Assembly (NCBI GenBank): GCA_944472135.2
Contig: OX235270.1
Coordinates: 134,183,632 to 134,247,631, forward strand
From: Trichobilharzia regenti
Lineage: Eukaryota > Platyhelminthes > Trematoda > Strigeidida > Schistosomatidae
Reading direction: 5' to 3'
DNA: 64,000 nt
Shown here: in pieces, positions 33,234-45,300 of the stretch
How the letters are laid out: every line of letters starts with the position of its first letter
How positions within the stretch are numbered: position 1 is the first letter of the stretch
The notes under the pieces: generated by a model
Database searches by the model: none
Seen by the model: only the letters and a program-made list of their open reading frames with translations
Told to the model about the DNA's origin: nothing
Translations under genes and position numbers: made by a program

Positions 33234-33293
33234 CGCAAACGTTGAACGTACCGCGATACAGAGTGCAAACGTTGAACGTACCGCGATACAGAG
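33234..33293 (-). repeat. Doubled 30-bp 5' terminus of family C
   Basis: Two direct copies of 'GCAAACGTTGAACGTACCGC' plus 'GATACAGAG' (+ strand) at 33235-33263 and 33265-33293 form the 5' end, directly abutting B2 sequence at 33294. Confidence 0.8.
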
Positions 33294-33571
33294 TTCTCAT
33301 TCAAAAAGTCAAATGGAAGCTAAAATGGTGAGAGAAAAAAGAAGACAAACAGCAGAAACGCAAAAGAAAGCAACGGGAGTCCTTAAGGAGTGATTAATAA
33401 ATATATACATATATATTCTGTTTAGTAACTGTGGTTATTTTGGTACACAAACTAACTAGTCCCGTTATGCTAACTTTTATATTGTGTGCGAACTAATATT
33501 ACTGTCCTGTGTAGAAATGTTAATCATCTAGTTCCAATAATATTAAAATTTATAATTGTAGTTTGTTGTAA

Positions 33572-34661
33572 CTACACGTTTAAAGAACTTAAAATATCTA
33601 TGAAGGGTGAAAAAGAAGGTGTAAGAGTCAGGCGCAAAAGTGCATTGTCATCTTTGAGCAGTCTGGTGACTGAGGAGATGAACACTGGAAGTGTGTTCGC
33701 ATCGCGCACATCAGCTGGTAGTCTATTCCAAATGACTGAAAACTTATTTAAGAAGAAGTTGTACCGCACGTAAGTCTGACAGTGCTCCATAGCAGCTAGG
33801 TTGTGATGATTTCTAAGATTGTAACTGGTGACAGCGGTAGGTTTAGTCATTGGCTCGGAGGAATGCAAGAGGAGATTAGTTAGCTTGTAGTAAAAGATAA
33901 CGTTTATATTAAGGCGTCTTTCAAGAGGGGTTCTAATCTTAGTCTTACGCATCGCTCATGGTATTCCGGACCACTTTCTAAACCAAGAGTTCTTGAGGTA
34001 AACTGCCGTTGTACTCCCTCTAATTTTAGCTTGTCGTTTTGTCTGAGTCCGCCAAGAATAAACGTGCAGTATTCTAAGATAGGTCGGACAGATACTTTGT
34101 CTAATAAAACCCTAGTTTCACAACAAAAGAAATTGCGTGTTATGCATCCTATCAGCCTTAGTGTTTTACGTCTGGCATAATCAGTCTGTTCAGCGAACGT
34201 TAGGTTACTAGAGTATCTGATACCGAGATCTACGACTGAGTTGAGCTTAGCTAGTTTTCGCCCATTTATTTCAAGAGTTAGATCTAGGTTACTGTTGCCG
34301 ATACAAATCCAGCCGCATTTGTCAATGTTAAAGTTTAGACAGTATTCAGCACACCATGTTGAGAGACTACTTAGTTCAAGATGTATTTTAGTAACCATAT
34401 CGCTTAATTCATGAGTGTAGCAGGAGTAGACGACTTTGAGGTCGTCAGCATATAAGAATGGTTTGCCTAAGGTGAAGCAATTGCAAATGCTGTTAATGTA
34501 GAATGTGAATAAAAGTGGACCTAGGACACTACCTTGCACGACCCCAATTGAGATCTGCCCAGGATGAGACAATACAGATCCAACTTTGGTTATTTGTACC
34601 CTGTTGCTTAGAAATGATTTTAACCAGTTCAGTAATCGGTTGAGAATTCCACATGAGTACA
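33572..34661 (-). pseudogene. B2 ORF2, C-terminal third (RT core to end)
   Basis: Encodes 'GVVQGSVLGPLLF', 'YADDLKVVYSC' and the thumb region, then the family B C-terminus. One frameshift near 33930 separates 33904-34662 from 33572-33952. The upper limit is the GTACA target site (34657-34661) of the BEL-type insertion, and the reading continues at 38634. Confidence 0.85.
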
Positions 34662-35019
34662 TGTCAATGGAGTTGAAGATTGAACGATCAATTCACGGTT
34701 GTTTGCTCAAAATCAACTTCCCCGATTTTCGCGGAGGCATCAATACGACAGTCATCGTCTCATCGGTCGCTGTTCAGAAAGAAGAGTGAAACATCGTCAG
34801 AAGTAATATAACGATTTATTATTGTAATATTTGTTTACAGACTTTAGTTCGCTTATTCCTTTTATATGTTGGTGTAACAATAAACAAATCTAAAGCGGCA
34901 GATCAGTGTTTTGGTTTTTGCGTCCGTTATAACTAAGCGTTTCTGAAATCTTTGGAGAACAGCGTGGGCCCGATCGTAGCGACAGCTGGGCATTAACGTT
35001 TTATGAGACGTTATTGACA
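34662..35019 (+). repeat. 5' LTR, BEL copy 3
   Basis: Starts 'TGTCAATGGAGTTGAAGATT' and ends 'GACGTTATTGACA'. It contains 'ACAATAAAC' as a likely polyadenylation signal. This LTR subtype ('AAGCGGCAGATCAG') differs from the array subtype ('GAGTGGCCGATCGG'). Confidence 0.9.
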
Positions 35020-35069
35020 GTTTCTGACGATAGAAACAGATCTGGCGGATTCAAACAGTTGGTGAAAGT

Positions 35070-37118
35070 TTGGATAGTCGCTGTTCATTTTTCCTGGTGC
35101 CGGTCAAGTCCTCAATGAACAAGCAATATCTGGAACTTTTTGGAATTGGGTCAAGTTCATCAATGCCTGGGTCAAAGAGGGGACAGAGCGTCTTGGATGC
35201 AAACAGGAAAGTAAGTCATGGTGACTTGTCTGTTACTTGTAACGATGTGTCTGATGTTAAACATGACATGGTTGATGTTACTGTTTTGCCGTTCAGGGAT
35301 AATAGGAACATCAAACTCCCTAAATTTGAACCACGGAGTTTCGATGGAAACCCGGCTGATCATTTACAATTTTTAAAGGAGTTTGAGATCATGTTGAGCG
35401 GTTTTTTATTAAATGATGAATTGAAATTGATGTATTTGATGAGATATTGCACTGGAGATGCTTCAAGAGCTATACAGTGATGTAAGTTTATGAAGCCAAA
35501 AGAGGGCTACGATGAGGCTCTGAGCATATTACGTCAAAGGTTTGGAAGACCTTCGATGATTGCAGGGAAATTATTCGAGGCTGTTAAGGGTAATGGTGGA
35601 CAATTACAGGATGACTCCCAGGCACTCACTGAGTTTTTAGATAATTTGCTAATTTACAAGAATGGAATGATTTCGATGAATCGCACGAGTGACCTCAACT
35701 CGAGTTTTATACTAGAAGTAATAGCAAGACGTCTACCTACTCGACTGCAAAGGAAGTGGGTGAAGATGAGCTCCCGTATGGAGGATGAGGGTATCGAGCC
35801 AAAGTTTGATGATATCCTGAAACTGGTAAAAGATAGTGTCAATCAATCTATGAGCAAGTTTGCCAGTCTATTGAATATCACCCCTAGAATAGAGCAGTCT
35901 GAGAGAAAAATGCAATCATTGATGACGAGTAGGCCTCAGAGAGGTGGGTATCGAGAAAGCTCCATGATGTCTAGTAATGCATATAGACCAAGTGAGTGTA
36001 ACAGGTTTCGTAGTACATCCTCCACAGATAAGTTGCAAGCTGCAAGACAAACACGGTTGTGTTTTACACGTTTGCAAGAGGTGCATAAAAAAAAAAAAAA
36101 AAAAACAATGAGCTAGTTCAGTGATAAGCTAAATGTAAACTCCAGGCCTGACTCCGAATTGTGTGACGATAACGGTGCGGTCAGGAAGTCTGTAGTTACA
36201 ACTGGTAAGCCATTGTTGAATAGAGTGTTAAAGCATAGAGTTATTCCTTCAGAGTGCAGTTCTGACCCTACAAGTTTACAAGGTATTACTAGTCAGGGTG
36301 AAGGTATGAAACCTTTTAGGATTTGCGAGGAGGAACCAAAATTGTCTACTTCTGTTATTAAAGAGTTTGAAAATGATGAAGTTGACGGTAAAGTGAATAT
36401 TTGTGATAATGATCATGATACTTCACAGTTGTCTTTGGTTCATCATTATGAGATGAGAGATATGCCTACTACTGCTAAGTTGAACAAAGGTTCTGTACAC
36501 TCACAACGTGAGGTAGAAATAAATGCAAGTGCAGTTGCAGAAGGCATGCATACTTGTGAGACCATCAGTGTGAGTGATCAGCATGTAGCCCACCCATCAT
36601 CAGATGCTAGTGCAAAAGCGGAGCTGATAGTAAAAGACAGCAGTGGTGGTAATCTTGCAGTTAGACAACAATCTGAAAGCCGAAAAACGACAGCTTCTGA
36701 TCCACCACTAAGTTCATAACCTTGTGTCACTCAGTCATCGTTGGTGTTGTCATCCACAATGAAACAGACACCCATGAACTCAAGTATCTTGTGCAATGAC
36801 TATGGTAGTATCAGTTCGTTTGAAAAGACGAATATCAATGGTCAGTTTATTGAAGATAAGCCAAGTGTAAAGGAGAGAGTAATTGTTAAATTGACTTGCA
36901 CGAATAAAGGCATTTCTAGTTTCAAGTTACTATTTGAATGCTATTATCTTTGGTGTAAATCACTCTGTTTCTACACTTGGTTGACCAGATACGTCGTGTG
37001 TTTGTTCGTCATCTATATTCTACGATACAATGACATGAGCGAGTTGCCGTTCAGATTTGAGGATATAGCTGATAGAGGAAAGTCAGAAAATGAACTCTGC
37101 GACGATTTTCCAACCTAG
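35070..37118 (+). pseudogene. Gag fused to a pol-linker remnant (non-autonomous BEL), with stops
   Basis: One frame carries gag ('KLPKFEPRSFDGNPADHLQF', DUF1759-like) through a knuckle-like 'LCFTRLQEVH', a Ser/Thr-rich middle and the C-terminal block with 'WLTRYVVCLFVIYIL' and 'CDDFPT'. Stops: TGA near 35478 (TGC in other copies), TAG near 36113 and TAA near 36717. A 19-A run at 36087-36105 occupies the place of 19 ordinary bases of the sister copy. Gag assembles the particle; the job of the C-terminal part is unknown. Confidence 0.8.
36087..36105 (+). repeat. 19-nt poly-A replacing 19 nt of coding sequence
   Basis: The sister copy (49243-49225, - strand) has a 19-nt mixed sequence between the same flanks 'GAGGTGCAT' and 'CAGTGAGC'. 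The equal length suggests filled-in unknown bases. Confidence 0.7.
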
Positions 37119-38269
37119 GGCGTCAACCTGAGAAGGGTTGTAGGCGTACTGCTGTAAGTCCTACAATTCTTCAAAGGGTAGCGCATCAGTGAGCAGTCCA
37201 ATGTGCTTGGTGTGTGATTTTGTACATAAGTTCATATTGTATATACTGAATTGATATCATCTGTCATCTAGCTGTTGGTAATTCTGTTTGTGTCCGGACG
37301 ACTTCCACTTGGATCATCCACCTGAGAAGGAATGTAGGCGTACTGCTGTAAGTCCTACAGTTCTTCAAGGGTAGTTTGTCGTGTCAGAATCCACAACATT
37401 TGATATGTTGATTTAACTTATGTTTGTGTTAAATAGTTGTGTGAGTTCCAGTTGATGTAATTGTTGGTTAATCTTGTTTGTGTCTGGACATTCCACAACT
37501 TACAATCGTCAACCTGTGGAGGGGTTGCAGGCGTACTGGTGTAAGTCCTCCAATTCTTCAAACTAATACCACCAAGACATGATCCGCGAGGTTATTTGTA
37601 CTGTTTGTGTATACGTGTGGTGTGTCTTCGCAATTTGTGATTTTGGATCAGTTGTGTTTACTCGTTGTTTTCGTATCTTGTTGTTATTATATAATTTTGT
37701 TAAAATTTTCGTCGTGATTACTTCTGAAGTTGTTTCTTGTCTTCTACATCCGTGAATGAATTGACTGATGTTAAAGACAGAAGATGGGTCGTGTAAGCCG
37801 GGGAGGCTAGGCTAGTGCTGAGAATGAAATGCATACGGAGATAATTGCCAGCTGCCGTCTCACACGCCGGGGAGAAAGAGTGTAAACGACTGAGGCTCGC
37901 ATGCGTCACCGCTATTAGAACTGAGGCAGAATGAGTGACAAGCGATTTCAGTGGTAATTGGTAGTGAGTAGATACGAGGATGTGCGTAGAGTATCATGAG
38001 GTGCTGCTATGGTCTCGTTGCGTTCTGCAAGGGTCATTCTAGCAAGTGGCGATTGCGTTGCAAGATATCAAGAGGATGCCTTTAACTGAAGGTGTAGGTC
38101 GTCATTGATGTGTGAGATTGTGCTGTGGGTATGCTTGTGATGTGTTGGCTTTTCCGTTTGTTCTCCATTCCAGCTCTGTCCGTGTGACCCAGGTTCTCGC
38201 AATGGCATCCAAGTCAACGTGTATAGGTCGTGATGGAGAAAAGGGATGGATCCGTATTTTGCCGGGGAG
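37119..38269 (+). repeat. BEL tail of copy 3: three structured tandem units plus unique tail
   Basis: Unit cores lie near 37125-37177, 37318-37370 and 37510-37562. The first has stem TTGTAGG/CCTACAA around 'CGTACTGCTGTAAGT'. The remainder (37566-38269) is noncoding on the + strand; on the - strand it holds open frames of 63 and 65 codons that recur in other copies. Confidence 0.75.
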
Positions 38270-38628
38270 TGTCAATTTAGTTGAAGATTGAACGATCAAT
38301 TCACGGTTGTTTGCTCAAAATCAACTTCCCCGATTTTCGCGGAGGCATCAATACGACAGTCATCGTCTCATCGGTCGCTGTTCAGAAGGAAGAGTGAAAC
38401 ATCGTCAGAAGTAATATAACGATTTATTATTGTAATATTTGTTTACAGACTTTAGTTCGCTTACTCCTTTTATATGTTGGTGTAACAATAAACAAATCTA
38501 AAGCGGCAGATCAGTGTTTTGGTTTTTGCGTCCGTTATAACTAAGCGTTTCTGAGAATCTTTGGAGAACAGCGTGGGCCCGATCGTAGCGACAGCTGGGC
38601 ATTAACGTTTTATGAGATGTGATTGACA
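38270..38628 (+). repeat. 3' LTR, BEL copy 3
   Basis: Starts 'TGTCAATTTAGTTGAAGATT' right after a short purine run GGGGAG, a possible primer for plus-strand synthesis. Ends 'GATGTGATTGACA' before the GTACA duplication. Confidence 0.9.
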
Positions 38629-39513
38629 GTACAGCTTCTCAAAGAGAATACTGTGAGATACCATGTCAAATGCCCTAGATATATCGAAGTAGAGAACAAC
38701 GACTAGCTTACGTGCTTCGCGACTACTAGTGATGCAGTTGAAAAAGTCAAAGTGGCAAGTAACGCAGGATCTATTTTTGAGAAATCCGTATTGAGACCTT
38801 GTAACAAGATCTTCCCTAATTAGGTAGTCCGACAATTGATCTTTTACAACTTTCTCCATGATTCGTGAGATAACTGTGGTTATATTTATGGGTCTGTAAT
38901 TGCGGACGTTTTCCCTATCACCAGATTTGTAATGTGGAATTATGAAGCTAGTTTTCCACTCACTAGGGTGAGTGCCAGTATCCATAGATATTGAGAGGAA
39001 TTTAAGAAGTAACAGGGGTATATCACACCCACTGTTTTTGAAAATTATCGAAGTGAGGCCATCCGGTCCCGTACTAGTGGAAGGTTTAAGGCTTTTAATT
39101 GCTTGTACTATTAATTGATTAGTGAACACAATGCTTTCAAGGGAAGAGATAGTAAGGGGATCGGTTTCACCAGGGGTGCGTGTTTCTAAACTAAAGTTTG
39201 CAAACCAATCACTGAAAAGTTCACAGATGGTGGCAGGCTCATTGCAGATTACTTTGTCGTGAAGTAAGTAGGGGATTTCCCTCGCCGACTGCATTCGTTT
39301 TTTAAGAAGTTCTGTTAAGTTATAAACTTTGAAGGTACTTCCAAGTGCCGTTAACTCATCGTCGAGGTCATTTTGAGAGCGTAGGCGCTTGATAGATTCA
39401 AGAGACTCGTGGATTGAGAGCAATAGTGATATGTCCTTAGTGGAATAGTACTGTTTCTTCAGCTTCCTTAACTTATTACGGTGTGCCCATGAAATATATT
39501 CAGCTCGGTGCCT
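38629..39513 (-). pseudogene. B2 ORF2, middle part (linker and N-terminal RT)
   Basis: It is continuous with the downstream part at 34661 and the upstream part at 51476. It reads 'TGPDGLTSIIFKNSGCDIPL' (intact here, deleted by one base in B1), 'YRPINITTVISRIMEKVVKD' and 'YFDISRAFDMVSH'. The frame is open up to the BEL junction, where 'LFEKLY' runs into the LTR end. Confidence 0.85.
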
Positions 39514-39871
39514 TGTCGGCTACGTTTCGTAAACCGTCAATTCCCAGCTCTTGCTATGCTGGGACTTACGCTGTTCCTGGAAGTTTTTCAGAAACGCTTA
39601 GTAATAACGGACGCAAAAACCAAAACACCGATCGGCCACTCGAGAATTCTTTATTGTAACACCAACATATAAAAAATATTTCTACTAAGGTCTGTGAACA
39701 AATATTACAATAGTAAATCACAATATTACTTCTGACGGTTTACTGCTGACTTCTTTCTGAACAGCGACCGATGAGACGATGACTGTCGTATTGATGCCTC
39801 CGCGAAAATTGGGGAAGTTGGTTTGAGCAAACAACCGTGAATTGATCGTTCAATCTTCAACTACATTGACA
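39514..39871 (-). repeat. LTR4 of the BEL array
   Basis: 358 bp. On the - strand it starts TGTCAATGTAG and ends 'GAAACGTAGCCGACA'. Array LTR subtype with 'GAATTCTCGAGTGGCCGATC'. Confidence 0.88.
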
Positions 39872-40077
39872 TCAACCATGTCATGTTTAACATCAGACAC
39901 ATCGTTACAAGTAACAGACAAGTCACCATGACTTACTTTCCTGTTTGCATCCAAGACGCTCTGTCCCCTCTTTGACCCAGGCATTGATGAACTTGACCCA
40001 ATTCCAAAAAGTTCCAGATATTGCTTGTTCAAAGAGGACTTGACCGGAACCAGGAAAGATGAACGGTGACTATACAA
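39872..40077 (-). pseudogene. Truncated gag remnant of the miniature BEL unit
   Basis: Begins 'MYSHRSSFLVPVKSSLNKQY', as the full gag does, and loses homology after 'DMVDV'; the last codons and the stop (39850) come from the LTR. It cannot form a gag domain. Confidence 0.8.
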
Positions 40078-40147
40078 ACATTCACCAACTGTCTGAATCC
40101 GTCAGAAACTGTTTCCGCTGTCAGAAACTGTTTCCACTGTTAGTAAC

Positions 40148-40506
40148 TCTCAGCCATGTCTCGTAAACCGTCAATGCCCAGCTCTTGCTACGCTGCCCCT
40201 CACGCTGTTCCTTGAAATTTTTCAGTAACGCTTAGTAATAACGGACGCAAAAACCAAAACACCGATCGGCCACTCGAGAATTCTTTATTGTAACACCAAC
40301 ATATAAAAAATATTTCTACTAAGGTCTGTGAACAAATATTACAATAATAAATCACAATATTACTTCTGACGGTTTACTGCTGACTTCTTTCTGAACAGCG
40401 ACCGATGAGACGATGACTGTCGTATTGATGCCTCCGCGAAAATTGGGGAAGTTGGTTTTGAGCAAACAACCGTGAATTGATCGTTCAATCTTCAACTAAA
40501 TTGACA
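40148..40506 (-). repeat. LTR3 of the BEL array
   Basis: 359 bp, starting TGTCAATTTAG. It differs from LTR2 at only a few positions by eye. The last dinucleotide region reads CTGAGA instead of CTGACA. Confidence 0.88.
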
Positions 40507-41655
<1,149 letters not shown>

Positions 41656-42320
41656 CTAGGTTGGAAAATCATCTAGTGTTTCATCCTCCGACTCTCTACT
41701 CTCAGCACCTTCCAGTAGACACAGTTTTCTAATATCTCGCACCAACATGCCACAACTTGTTCTCACCTCAACCGTCCTCACCAATCCATCACCACTACAG
41801 ATCAGCCTTACTACCACTCCCAAAGGCCACCTATCTATCCCACATTTATCTGCTACTAATACTATGTCACCAACCTTTAAGTTTCGGCACAACTTTTTCC
41901 ACTTGTCCCTGGTTTGCAGTGTTAGAACATACTCCTTTAACCATCTTTTCCAAAATATATCTTTCATGTGCCTGGCTTGTTTCCATCTTTTAATCGTAGG
42001 TATTCCTTCCCCGCTTGCGTCCTCTATGCCAGGGTTGCCTCTCAATAACAATAATTTATTTGGGGTTAACACATCAAAATCCTTGACGTCGTCCCTCACA
42101 GGTGATAACGGCCGGTCATTTAATATTCGTTCAGCTTCACAAAAAAATGTCTCCAGCGTTTCGTCATTCAAACTCTGGTTTTTAATTATGGAGCTTAAAA
42201 TACGCTTGATAATTCCTATAAGTCTTTCCCATAGCCCACCTCTATGGCTGGCATGTGGTGGGTTGAAGTGCCACTCGATGTTCCTTTTCAGTAACTCTTC
42301 CTGAACTCTCGTTTGGGACC
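41656..42320 (-). pseudogene. BEL integrase C-terminal part (catalytic Glu to end), after a frameshift
   Basis: After the frameshift near 42300 the reading gives an 'IEWHFNPPHASHRGGLWERL' segment with the third catalytic residue (Glu). It continues 'ILNDRPLSPV' and a DUF5641-like region ('RWKQARHMKDIFWKRWLKEY', 'VGDIVLVAD') to 'DDFPT' and TAG at 41656. This part binds DNA and completes the DDE active site. It continues the ORF from 42288-45593. Confidence 0.85.
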
Positions 42321-45300
42321 TTCGAAGTACTCTTTAAGCTCGGCGTGACAGCCAACAAAATTAGTCCCTCTGTCGCTGAACATCATCTTCGGTACACCCC
42401 GGCGATTTATAAATCTATGTAATGCTAGCACGAATGAATCAGTAGTTAGCGAATGAACCATCTCAATATGCACAGCTCTCATTTTCAAACAGGTGAATAA
42501 ACAGCCATATCTTTTACATAGGGTTCTGCCTCTCTTCACTACAAAAGGTCCGAACAAATCCACCCCAACGTACTCAAATGGATAATTCCCTTCAGAAGCT
42601 TGCCACGCTGGAAGTGGTGCCATCATCTGCTGTACTGGACGAGCATTTCGGAGTTTACATTCCATGCACTTATCAATTATTTTACGGACAGCAGTACCTC
42701 CCTTCACTATCCAGAACTTACATCGAATACTTGATAGTACTTGCGAAGTACCCAAATGACCTTCAAGAACATGGTAGTGTCTTATAATGAGATCAGTGAC
42801 TGGATGGTAGCAAGGTAATAAAGCCGGATGACGGGTCTCATATGACGATTCTAACATTTGTAGACGTCCACCAACTCTAGCGATCCCTTCGGAAACTATC
42901 GGAGATAATCTATCTAACCGCACCTTGAAATCTGCGAAATCGGGACTATCCTCCTTGGCAATCTCACCCCACGCTTCCCACTGAGCAGCCCTCAAAATCG
43001 CTAACTCTGCATTTCTAATATCTTCGACTCTCAAAGGCCCCACATTCATATTTTCGTATCCCGCAAGATGCATGACCTTTAAATACGTAACATATCGTGT
43101 CAACCACGCAACAGCTTTCAGTAGTTTGTACCAAGAAGAATAATATTTAAAAAGTGGATGTAAACCTGAATGTCTTTCTTGAGTAGATGTTAAACTGACA
43201 CTTGTCTTCAACTCCAAGGCACACTCGTTTATCGGTGGTTCATCTTCTCTACGAGGCCACATACTATCAGCCCTTAGCAAGAACTCTGGACCTTTCCACC
43301 ACTTATTTTTAACCACATTCATATCAATAACTCCTCGCGAGGCTAGATCAGCTGGATTTTTTCCAGACGGTACGTACCTCCACTGCTCAACAGTTGTTAG
43401 TTCACGAATTTGAGATACTCTGTTAGCTACAAAACATGCATATCTTGCTGACTCGTTGCGTATATAATATATCACAGACATCGAATCAGTCCAAAACGTT
43501 ACGGGATGCTTGGGGTAATCCAACTCTTTACACACCGTTGTGAATAACTGCGCAGCTAGTAAGGCGGCATTAAGTTCTAATCTCGGAATCGAAACCGTCT
43601 TTAGAGGTGCAACTCTAGATTTACCCATCACCAGGCTAACATCTATATCATTCCTTAAGGTGGTTCTGATGTATACGGCTGCACCAAATCCAACCTCAGA
43701 GGCATCAGAAAAAACATGGAAGTCAATTATATCATGATTTCTCGACGGCTTAAGTGGACGTGAGACGGAATGTAGATTCAGCATTCTTAAACTGTTAACC
43801 CACCCCTTCCACTCTTCTCTCTGCCTCTCACTTAATGGTTCATCCCACTGTAACCCTTTCCTGCATGTCTCTTGAAATAACCTCCTAGCCGGAAGTAGAT
43901 AAGGTGCTACTAATCCAAGTGGGTCAAACACGGACGACAACACAGAGAGCACACCTCTCCGAGTAACTGGCTTATCAATATCACCAACACTAAATCCAAA
44001 GGTATCAGAGTTCACATCCCATCGCATACCTAATGTGCGTTCAACTGGTAGAGTATCAACAGGCAAATCTCGTACGGTAGGTGCTCTGTCTTCTGGATCT
44101 ATATGCTTCAAAACGTCTAGGCTGTTCGAGACCCACTTAGTTAGACGAAAGCCGGCCTTAGCTAACACTTCAGTGATGCTTGTTGCAAATCTAACTGCAG
44201 ACTTATCATCATCGAAGGAGGCTAAACAATCATCCACGTAGAAGCAACAATCTATGACGTCCAGCAAATCATTAGAACCAAATGTGGACACTGCCTTTCG
44301 TAGAGCAAAATTAGCACAAAACGGGGAGGACGTGGCACCAAATGGATGCACTGTCATCCTATATTCTGACACCTTACCACAAGGACCGTCATCAAACCAC
44401 AAAAACCTCAAGTGATCTCTGTCACTCTCTGGCACCTTCACCTGTAGGAACATTTCCTCAATATCCGCCGCGACAGCAACTGTAAACTTTCTGAATCTCA
44501 ATAGCAGTCCCACTAATGAGCTCACGCAATCTGGGCCACTATACAGATTATCATTTAAAGAGACTCCTTCATGTTTCGCAGAACAATCAAACACCACACG
44601 GAGTTTACCTGGCTTCCTCGGGTTAAAGACGGGATGATGGGGCAAATACCACTTCCCTGGCTCACTCTGATCAACTAGTCTTTCAACGTAACCCTTCATT
44701 ATATGTTTATCGACGACTTCCTTATATTTGGACCAGAGTTCTGCATCTGACAGGAATTTCTTCTGTAAACCCATTAGTCTCTTAAGAGCAACTTTCCTAT
44801 TACAAACCAACTGTCTATCTTTGAATCTCCATGGTAGGCCAACGCTGAAACGCCCGTTTTCGTATTTACAAGAGTCCTCGGCTATTTTAACTGCTTTTAA
44901 GTCTTCTACAGAACGACCCTTCCCTGGGACACCGCAGTCACAAAACTCCTTGTCATACATATTTTTAATCATAGTTTCTAGTTTGTCCCCATCGTTTGTA
45001 ACTAATGATGATATGTGGACTATGGGTATAGGTCCTCTCACTGTCCATCCCAGTGGTGTTTTTGTCGCAAACAGATCATCTCTACCTCCAAATCTCTCTT
45101 CTAATACCTTGTGAGCTTCTGGCACACTACATCCAATGAGTACTCTCACTCTTCCATCTTGCAATGTTGGAAGAGGTATGTCACACAGGTATGGCTTACC
45201 GACAACCGTTTCACGACTAGGTACTATAGCTTCGCCAAGTTTCATACTGGAGGTAGTGTAAGCAGTATCCACTTCCACGGTCTCCCCAGTAGCCAAGGAT

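Larger units (their letters stand above)
27199..33293 (-). mobile_element. Full-length, apparently intact non-LTR retrotransposon, family C
   Basis: It is about 6.1 kb, inserted in the 3' UTR of B2 (flanks 'TTTGAATGAGAA' and 'TGAATAATATGG' on the - strand). The 5' end is a doubled 30-bp 'GCGGTACGTTCAACGTTTGC' unit, and the 3' end is a TTA repeat at 27199-27210. Both ORFs are open. A truncated relative lies at 62135-63550. Confidence 0.88.
34662..38628 (+). mobile_element. Complete non-autonomous BEL/Pao-type element (copy 3)
   Basis: It has two LTRs of 358 and 359 bp starting TGTCAAT and ending ATTGACA, flanked by the 5-bp target duplication GTACA (34657-34661 and 38629-38633). The insertion site is inside B2 ORF2. 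The interior (about 3.25 kb) has a gag-fusion frame and a repeat-rich tail but no protease, RT, RNase H or integrase. LTRs differ at roughly 7 positions by eye. It must use enzymes from an autonomous relative such as 40148-47067. Confidence 0.9.
39514..40506 (-). mobile_element. 993-bp miniature BEL unit (LTR, about 65 gag codons, LTR)
   Basis: LTR3 is followed by the leader and the first gag codons up to 'DVKHDMVDV', where the sequence passes directly into the start of LTR4 at TGTCAATGTAG. Everything between gag codon about 72 and the 3' LTR is gone. This resembles TRIM-type derivatives. Confidence 0.8.
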
